From positions 1 to 11,425 of the forward strand of contig SBFN01000129.1 of the NCBI GenBank assembly GCA_006226895.1: a stretch of DNA of 11,425 nucleotides, written 5' to 3'. Origin of the DNA: Deltaproteobacteria bacterium (lineage in GTDB: Bacteria; Desulfobacterota; Desulfuromonadia; Desulfuromonadales; BM103). The position numbers and the translations under genes were made by a program. How positions within the stretch are numbered: position 1 is the stretch's first letter; the number at the start of each line of letters is the position of its first letter. A model generated the notes under the pieces. That model was not told the DNA's origin. It did not search any database and saw nothing but the letters and a program-made list of their open reading frames with translations. Positions 6,658-11,425 of this stretch are shown one piece after another.

Positions 6658-9050
6658 ACCGTCTGATCGAAATAATCGGCAGAGAAGAGGTCCTCAAGTT
6701 TGACGAGACCGACCTGCCCCTGCTCATCGGTATGGACGCCACCGCCCATGTTCGTCTGGATGGCGAAGGGGGCATCGTCGCTTACGTTGCGGAGTCCCGT
6801 AACCATCTCTTTCTGCAGCCTGCGGACGGCACCGCTCCCGGTGCTGTTTATCACAACGATGAACCGGTGACCGGTTCGGTCTGGCTGAAAGCTGGAGACA
6901 CAACCCACATCGGGGAGACCCTCATCTCCTGGCATCTTTCAGGACAGCGTGTGGAGATTCATCTCTCCAAATCCTCGGCCCAAAGGCTGCGCCCCCCTGT
7001 TGAATCCCCGGAGGAAAGCGTCGCTGATGAACAGGTCCTGCCGGTTGTGGAGGCGCCACGCACTGATGGACACAAGCTTCGAAAGCTGGTCGTTGTTCTC
7101 TTTCTGCTCCTTTTAACCGGAGCGGCCTTTGTGCTGCTGGCCAACCCCCTCTCTGTCGTGGTCACACCCGCTCCGGACAGCCTCTCCGTGTCCGGCTTTC
7201 CGCCACCACTGAAATCCGGCGACAGCTACCTGGGGATTCCTGGCAGCTACACTCTCCACGCCGAGAAGAAAGGCTACTTCCCTTTAGAAGAAACCATTGA
7301 GATTATCGGCAGCGGCAGTCGTTACAACTTCACCATGGAGAAGCTGCCGGGCCTGCTTGACCTGACCAGCACCCCCTCCGGAGCCACCGTGCTGCTCAAT
7401 GGCCTTGCGATTGGAAAAACCCCTCTCCAGGGTGTGGAGATTCCTGCGGGTAGCCGTAGTATAGGCTTCGAACATGACCGCTACCTGCCAGACGAAGCAA
7501 CGATCGAAATCGAAGGTTTTGCTGCAAAACAGGAACTGCATGTCGACCTCGAACCGGCCTGGGCCATGGTCACTCTTCGCACAGAACCGGAGAACGCGGC
7601 CCTGAGCGTCGACGGGGAGGAGCTTGGCACAACGCCGCTGGAGTTGGAGTTGATCGCCGGCAGTCGCGAACTGATATTCAGTAAAGAAAACTTCTCTCCT
7701 CTTGAAGTCAAGCTTGACGTTGTCGCGGGAGAGGAGATGACGCCCGCTGTTTATCAACTTGAACCGGCGCCGGCCAAGGTTGCCATCGCTTCGATTCCGA
7801 GCGGGGCTACGGTAACTATCGATGGTGGTTACAAAGGGCTGACGCCTCTTACCATCGAGCTTTCGCCAGGGGACAAACACGTTCTCCGTCTGACCCTGCC
7901 CGGTTACCAGTTGGCAAGCCGCAAGGTGCTATTCGAAGCTGAAGAGGAGCGTGATCTAAATATCAAACTCGAACCGGAGTACGGAACGATCTTCATCACC
8001 GGAGATCCTGCAGATGCTCTCCTCTATATCGACGGCAAGAAACAAACTTTATCCAGCGGTCGCTTCCGGCTGACCACAAAACCCCATACTGTCGAAATGA
8101 AAGCCAAAGGCTACGTGAGCGCGAGCAAGACCGTGACGCCACAGGCCGCTTACAGTCAACGCATCGAGATAAAGCTGCAGGACAAACAGATCGCTGCTGC
8201 GCCCAAAGCCGTGGGCGCCCCCGAACCGGTCAAAGCAACGGGCCTCGGCCAGAAGCTGGTCCTCATCAAACCAAGGCCTTTCATCATGGGCGCCTCCAGA
8301 AGAGAAGCGGGGCGTCGTGCCAACGAAAGTGAGCATAAAGTCGCCATGCAGAGGCACTTCTATCTCTCTTCTCGCGAGGTGACAAATGCCGAATACAAAC
8401 TGTTCCGGGCGCAGCATTCTTCCGGCATGTCCGGTAACCGTTCTCTCGACATCGATTCACATCCGGTCGCAAACGTTTCCTGGGAGGATGCCGCAAGATT
8501 CATGAACTGGCTCAGCAGAAAAGACGGGCTGCCATCTTTCTACCGCGAAGATAATGGCACCATGGTTGTCGCTGATCCGGGAGGCACTGGCTACCGTCTG
8601 CCCAGCGAAGCAGAATGGGCCTTCGCTGCCAGGATGGCTGGCCAGAAAGAGAGGGCGCGCTACCCCTGGGACGGCAAATATCCGCCGAAGGCCAAAGCAG
8701 GTAACTTCGCCGATGAATCAGCGCGGCACCTTCTGCCCGTGGTCATCGGGGGCTATAACGATGGCTTCGCAGCGAGTGCGCCGACCGCTTCTTTCTCTGC
8801 AAACCCGGCAGGCATTCATGACCTCGGCGGCAATGTGGCGGAGTGGTGTCACGATTACTACTCCGCTTTCAATGGCAATGCGGAAGAGAACGCTGTCGAT
8901 CCAATGGGCCCGACAAGCGGCGCACATCGCGTGGTCCGGGGTTCAAGCTGGCGCAATGCCAGCATCACTGAACTGCGCTTTAGTTATCGTCGTTACAGCA
9001 AGGAAGCCGCCAACGACATTGGTTTCCGGATAGCGAGGTATGCAAAATGA
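6654..9050 (+). CDS. FHA-like / transmembrane / PEGA-repeat / FGE-SUMF1-like multidomain protein
   Basis: The product is 798 residues. Residues about 1-105 resemble a degenerate FHA domain (LPLLIGMDA near the start; VWLKAGDTTHIGETLISW at the end), without the canonical arginine and serine-x-x-histidine phosphothreonine site. One transmembrane helix lies at about 144-166, so the remainder is periplasmic. Residues about 165-500 hold about five PEGA-like beta units, recognisable by TPSGATVLLNG, EPENAALSVDG, IPSGATVTIDG and DPADALLYIDG. Residues about 535-798 form an FGE/SUMF1-like domain with REVTNAEYKLF, GYRLPSEAEWAFAARM, DLGGNVAEWCHDYY, VVRGSSWRN and GFRIAR. The cysteine pair that serves copper-dependent formylglycine formation is absent from the C-terminal block, so a binding or structural role is more likely than catalysis. 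Translation starts at TTG 6654, supported by GAGGA (6643-6647), and overlaps the previous stop. Confidence 0.88.
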   Translation: MNRLIEIIGREEVLKFDETDLPLLIGMDATAHVRLDGEGGIVAYVAESRNHLFLQPADGTAPGAVYHNDEPVTGSVWLKAGDTTHIGETLISWHLSGQRVEIHLSKSSAQRLRPPVESPEESVADEQVLPVVEAPRTDGHKLRKLVVVLFLLLLTGAAFVLLANPLSVVVTPAPDSLSVSGFPPPLKSGDSYLGIPGSYTLHAEKKGYFPLEETIEIIGSGSRYNFTMEKLPGLLDLTSTPSGATVLLNGLAIGKTPLQGVEIPAGSRSIGFEHDRYLPDEATIEIEGFAAKQELHVDLEPAWAMVTLRTEPENAALSVDGEELGTTPLELELIAGSRELIFSKENFSPLEVKLDVVAGEEMTPAVYQLEPAPAKVAIASIPSGATVTIDGGYKGLTPLTIELSPGDKHVLRLTLPGYQLASRKVLFEAEEERDLNIKLEPEYGTIFITGDPADALLYIDGKKQTLSSGRFRLTTKPHTVEMKAKGYVSASKTVTPQAAYSQRIEIKLQDKQIAAAPKAVGAPEPVKATGLGQKLVLIKPRPFIMGASRREAGRRANESEHKVAMQRHFYLSSREVTNAEYKLFRAQHSSGMSGNRSLDIDSHPVANVSWEDAARFMNWLSRKDGLPSFYREDNGTMVVADPGGTGYRLPSEAEWAFAARMAGQKERARYPWDGKYPPKAKAGNFADESARHLLPVVIGGYNDGFAASAPTASFSANPAGIHDLGGNVAEWCHDYYSAFNGNAEENAVDPMGPTSGAHRVVRGSSWRNASITELRFSYRRYSKEAANDIGFRIARYAK

Positions 9051-9277
9051 AATTCTTGTCCATCACGCTTGCCCTGGCCCTGATCGCTGCCAGCGCAGTT
9101 GCTCTCGATAAGGACACCAGTAAGCAGACCCAGAAGAGTGCAGAGACCGGTGAAGTAAAACAAGACGCAGAAAAAAAAGGTACCAAGGAAAAGAAGTCGC
9201 CGACATGGCCACGCCCCTATAAATCAACTGAAGAGATAAGTGTGGACAGCATCGTCCCCTTCCCGACTGATATCTGA
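9047..9277 (+). CDS. Small exported Lys-rich protein
   Basis: The product is 76 residues. A signal peptide of about 19 residues ends in ASAVA before LDKD. The mature part is a Lys/Glu/Thr-rich, probably disordered stretch of about 35 residues. A distinctive C-terminal segment follows: WPRPYKSTEEIS, then VDSIVPFPTDI. The Trp/Pro/aromatic end contrasts with the polar linker and looks like a docking peptide. Translation starts at ATG 9047 with GAGG at 9035-9038 and overlaps the previous stop by ATGA. Despite its size it is well supported by signal peptide, ribosome binding site and operon spacing. Function is unknown; an accessory or linker subunit of the neighbouring membrane complex is the simplest guess. 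Confidence 0.78.
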   Translation: MKFLSITLALALIAASAVALDKDTSKQTQKSAETGEVKQDAEKKGTKEKKSPTWPRPYKSTEEISVDSIVPFPTDI

Positions 9278-9294
9278 ATGAGGTGATACGTCTT

Positions 9295-10104
9295 ATGCGC
9301 GGAAAAAATTTTCCTACCGAAATGATCTACCAGGTCTTTAGCCTGCTGTTGGTCTTCATCGTCGTTCATGGAGCCTATGTCTCCCTGATCCGGCCCAAAG
9401 CAGAGTCATTCCTGAGCATGCAGCAGGCCCGCATGGCGGAACAACCGGACGCCGTTCAGGAACAGAGCTTCTACGTTGTCATCCGTGATTTCGAGCAGGA
9501 AGCCTGTCTGGTCCTCTTCTTCTGGGCCATGGCGATCCTCATTTACAAGGGTGTCGCAATCTGGCGTCAGCAGGGCCAGCTGGACGAAGATCTGCTGCAA
9601 TTGCCCGGCAACATGCCGATCGGCCCGGAAGATACGCGGGAGTTGATGGGGCGATTACAACAACTGCCGAACACGAGCCGTGATTTATTGCTACCGGCAG
9701 CCTTGATGAACTCGGTCCAGCGGTTCGCCGCAACCCGCAACATCCAGGATGCAGCCACCTCGGTCCGTGAAACCTGCGAAGCCCACGGCGACCGTCTCGA
9801 TTCGGAGCTCTCCACCATTCGCTATATCGCCTGGGCCATTCCCTCGGTCGGCTTTATCGGCACCGTGCGCGGTATCGGCGCAGCGCTCTCCCAGGCCCAT
9901 CGTGCCGTCGAGGGAGATATCACCGGCGTCACCCAGAACCTCGGCGTGGCCTTCAACTCCACCTTTATCGCCCTGGTCTTAAGCATTGTGATGATGTTCT
10001 TTATTCATCAACTCCAGCACCGCCAGGAGCGCTTGATCCACGATGCCGGCGCCTACTGCCAGCGCAACCTGATCAACAAGCTGCGGATCAAACCCGCACC
10101 CTGA
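9295..10104 (+). CDS. MotA/TolQ/ExbB-type proton channel subunit
   Basis: The product is 269 residues from ATG 9295, chosen because GAGGTGAT (9280-9287) sits 7 bases upstream; the in-frame GTG at 9283 lies inside that site. Four hydrophobic segments are visible: about 10-32, 67-87, 175-198 and 216-240. The last two carry the family core: AIPSVGFIGTVRGIGAAL, then TQNLGVAFNSTFIALVLS. These correspond to the channel-lining helices of the ExbB/TolQ/MotA family (the GxxGTVxGI block and the A(F/I)xxT block). A polar segment of about 85 residues lies between helices 2 and 3 and should be cytoplasmic. Such proteins form pentamers round a dimer of ExbD/TolR/MotB-like partners and use ion-motive force. 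Here the partners are the next two genes. It is not close enough to TolQ, ExbB or MotA to take any of those names. Confidence 0.88.
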   Translation: MRGKNFPTEMIYQVFSLLLVFIVVHGAYVSLIRPKAESFLSMQQARMAEQPDAVQEQSFYVVIRDFEQEACLVLFFWAMAILIYKGVAIWRQQGQLDEDLLQLPGNMPIGPEDTRELMGRLQQLPNTSRDLLLPAALMNSVQRFAATRNIQDAATSVRETCEAHGDRLDSELSTIRYIAWAIPSVGFIGTVRGIGAALSQAHRAVEGDITGVTQNLGVAFNSTFIALVLSIVMMFFIHQLQHRQERLIHDAGAYCQRNLINKLRIKPAP

Positions 10105-10119
10105 AAATAAGGTTTTTTC

Positions 10120-11217
10120 GTGCCCCCTCGTCGACGTAGCAGCTCACAATTCAACCTGGCATTCCTCGACGTCATGTGTTGTGGTTTTGGCGCAGTCGTG
10201 CTGTTGGTCATGCTGCTGAACGGTGACATGCTGGCCACCCGTAAGGAGATCGTCACCGATCTGCGCAGCGAGGTTATGCGTCTCGAACGCGAAGTCAAGG
10301 TTGGTAAAGAGCACCTGGTCAGCCTGCAAAACAGCATGGTCCAGACAGAAGAGGACATCGTTCGTACAGAGGGTCTCTCCCGCCAGGTGATCAGCAGTCT
10401 GGAACAGACCAAACTCGAACTGGCCACAATGAGTGGTAAAAGTCAGGCGGCAAAAAAACATATTAACGCCCTGCAATCAGACCTCCTCAATCTGGACGCA
10501 GAGAGTCGACGCATCGGGGCGGAGCAACAAACAGAGCTTGCCCGTGGCGCCCAGGTTCGCGAGTTTATCGGCCAGGGAGACCGGCAGTATCTCACCGGTC
10601 TGCGGCTCGGCGGCAAAAGAGTCCTGCTGCTGGTTGACGCCTCGGCCAGCATGCTCGATGAAACCATCGTCAACATCATCGTCCGTCGCAATCTTGATGA
10701 CCGCAGCAAGAAAGCTTCTCCCAAATGGAAGCGCACCATCAGAACCGTCGAATGGTTGACCGCCAACCTCCCTGCAGACAGTTCGCTACAACTCTACACC
10801 TTCAACACCGAGCCCTCTCCCACCGCAGCAGAACTGAGAAACAAGTGGGTTAAGATCTCTGACAACAAGAATATCAACCGCATGCTGGCAGCGCTCAAAC
10901 AGACCATCCCTCAGGGGGGGACCAGCCTCTACAACGCCTTTGCTGCGGCCGCGCGCATGAAACCGCGTCCCGACAATATCCTCCTGCTTACCGACGGTCT
11001 CCCCACCCAGGGGGAGAAAAAGAGTTCGAAGAACACCATCTCGGGCGATAACCGCCTGAAACTTTTCCATCAGGCGACCGGAGTTCTGCCCAGAGCCGTG
11101 CCGATCAACACCATCCTCTTCCCGATGGAAGGCGATCCCATGGCTGCGGTCTCTTTCTGGAAACTCGCCATAGAGACAGGAGGGTCTTTCCTCACCCCAA
11201 CGAGGGATTGGCCATGA
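10120..11217 (+). CDS. Membrane-anchored coiled-coil protein with VWA (MIDAS) domain and ExbD-like N-terminal helix
   Basis: The product is 365 residues from GTG 10120, with TAAGG (10108-10112) upstream. After a basic tail (PPRRR), residues 11-34 form one transmembrane helix with the motif FNLAFLDVMCCGFGA; D17 sits where ExbD/TolR/MotB carry their ion-binding aspartate. Residues about 40-150 are a long charged heptad-like coiled coil. Residues about 165-360 are a von Willebrand factor A domain with a complete metal site: D173-A-S175-A-S177 (VDASASM), T268 (GGTSLYNAF) and D292 (LLTDGLPT). Such domains bind partner proteins through a divalent cation. Topology N-in/C-out puts the VWA domain in the periplasm. 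It follows the channel gene by 15 bases, mirroring exbB-exbD order. ExbD homology rests on motif and context, not a proven alignment. Confidence 0.87.
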   Translation: MPPRRRSSSQFNLAFLDVMCCGFGAVVLLVMLLNGDMLATRKEIVTDLRSEVMRLEREVKVGKEHLVSLQNSMVQTEEDIVRTEGLSRQVISSLEQTKLELATMSGKSQAAKKHINALQSDLLNLDAESRRIGAEQQTELARGAQVREFIGQGDRQYLTGLRLGGKRVLLLVDASASMLDETIVNIIVRRNLDDRSKKASPKWKRTIRTVEWLTANLPADSSLQLYTFNTEPSPTAAELRNKWVKISDNKNINRMLAALKQTIPQGGTSLYNAFAAAARMKPRPDNILLLTDGLPTQGEKKSSKNTISGDNRLKLFHQATGVLPRAVPINTILFPMEGDPMAAVSFWKLAIETGGSFLTPTRDWP

Positions 11218-11425
11218 GAAACCGGCGCCGCCAGATTGAGGTTTTCAACCTCTCCTTTCTCGACGTGATCTCCTGCGGTTTCGGGGCCATCATCCTGTTG
11301 CTGGTCATTTCGAAGATCTCCGAGCCCCGGGTGATCGAACAGACCAATGTCGACCTCTCAGGCCTTGTGATACAGCTGGAAGAAGAGCTCTACGACATCC
11401 GTGGGGAAACCCAGATTCTCAACCG
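11214..11425 (+). CDS. Second ExbD-like membrane-anchor protein, N-terminal part
   Basis: The gene is cut by the right edge; 70 complete codons are visible. It starts at ATG 11214 with GAGGGAT (11202-11208) upstream and overlaps the previous stop by ATGA. The N-terminus is basic (MRNRRRQ). A transmembrane helix follows with FNLSFLDVISCGFGAIILLL; its aspartate is again residue 17, exactly as in the preceding gene. After the helix a charged stretch (VIQLEEELYDIRGE) begins what is probably a coiled coil. It is therefore a paralogue of the VWA protein's anchor, at least over the first 35 residues. Whether it also ends in a VWA or other domain lies outside the window. Confidence 0.82.
   Translation, partial: MRNRRRQIEVFNLSFLDVISCGFGAIILLLVISKISEPRVIEQTNVDLSGLVIQLEEELYDIRGETQILN

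Noticed and set aside
9295..11425. Zorya-type anti-phage defence (ZorA/ZorB)
   Set aside because: The channel plus anchor pair recalls ZorAB, but the anchor carries VWA, not an OmpA-type domain. There is no helicase or nuclease gene, and the upstream genes are envelope proteins.
9295..11425. Canonical Tol-Pal or TonB-ExbB-ExbD operon
   Set aside because: No TolA, TolB, Pal or TonB-like product is present, the channel protein has four hydrophobic segments in place of three, and the partner proteins are far longer than ExbD or TolR.

Overview
The window looks like a chromosomal segment of a Gram-negative bacterium. Coding DNA is moderately GC-rich (35 of 60 bases in one sampled line). The mix of genes (hemB, an M16 peptidase, a receiver-PilZ regulator, lipoproteins and a TolQ/ExbB-type channel) would suit a Desulfuromonas/Geobacter-like deltaproteobacterium. 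That placement is an inference from gene style; no marker gene here fixes the taxonomy.

Layout. Bases 1-243 are the C-terminal end of hemB (porphobilinogen synthase), followed by a strong intrinsic terminator (276-312). Bases 361-1659 encode an M16 (insulinase/processing-peptidase-like) zinc protease with its own terminator at 1772-1808. A convergent minus-strand gene (1909-2610) encodes a receiver domain fused to a PilZ domain, and is visibly more AT-rich than its surroundings. The roughly 450-base divergent region (2611-3059) holds a candidate minus-strand promoter for that gene, a cluster of hairpin-forming sequences, an extended -10 promoter pointing right (TGTTATAAT at 2913-2921) and a palindrome just downstream of the expected start point.

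From 3060 to the right edge runs one compact operon of at least seven genes. Almost every junction is a 4-base ATGA/TTGA overlap. In order the genes encode: (1) an exported protein with a Gly/Ser/Glu-rich linker; (2) an outer-membrane-type lipoprotein; (3) a single-pass membrane protein with TPR-like repeats and a C-terminal beta domain; (4) a 798-residue single-pass protein with an FHA-like cytoplasmic part, about five PEGA-like units and an FGE/SUMF1-like domain that lacks the catalytic cysteine pair; (5) a 76-residue exported protein; (6) a MotA/TolQ/ExbB-type channel subunit; (7) a membrane-anchored coiled-coil protein with an intact VWA/MIDAS domain; and (8, cut by the edge) a paralogue of the anchor of (7).

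How they may work together (inference): genes 6-8 look like an ion-driven stator. One TolQ/ExbB-like channel is paired with two proteins whose N-terminal helix carries FNLxFLDVxxCGFGA, with an aspartate placed as in ExbD/TolR. Genes 1-5 would supply the periplasmic and outer-membrane partners. Together this resembles an undescribed or poorly described envelope-spanning, proton- or sodium-motive-force-driven complex. It is not a canonical Tol-Pal, TonB-ExbBD, Mot, Gld or Zorya system. No tRNA, rRNA, CRISPR array or insertion sequence was seen.
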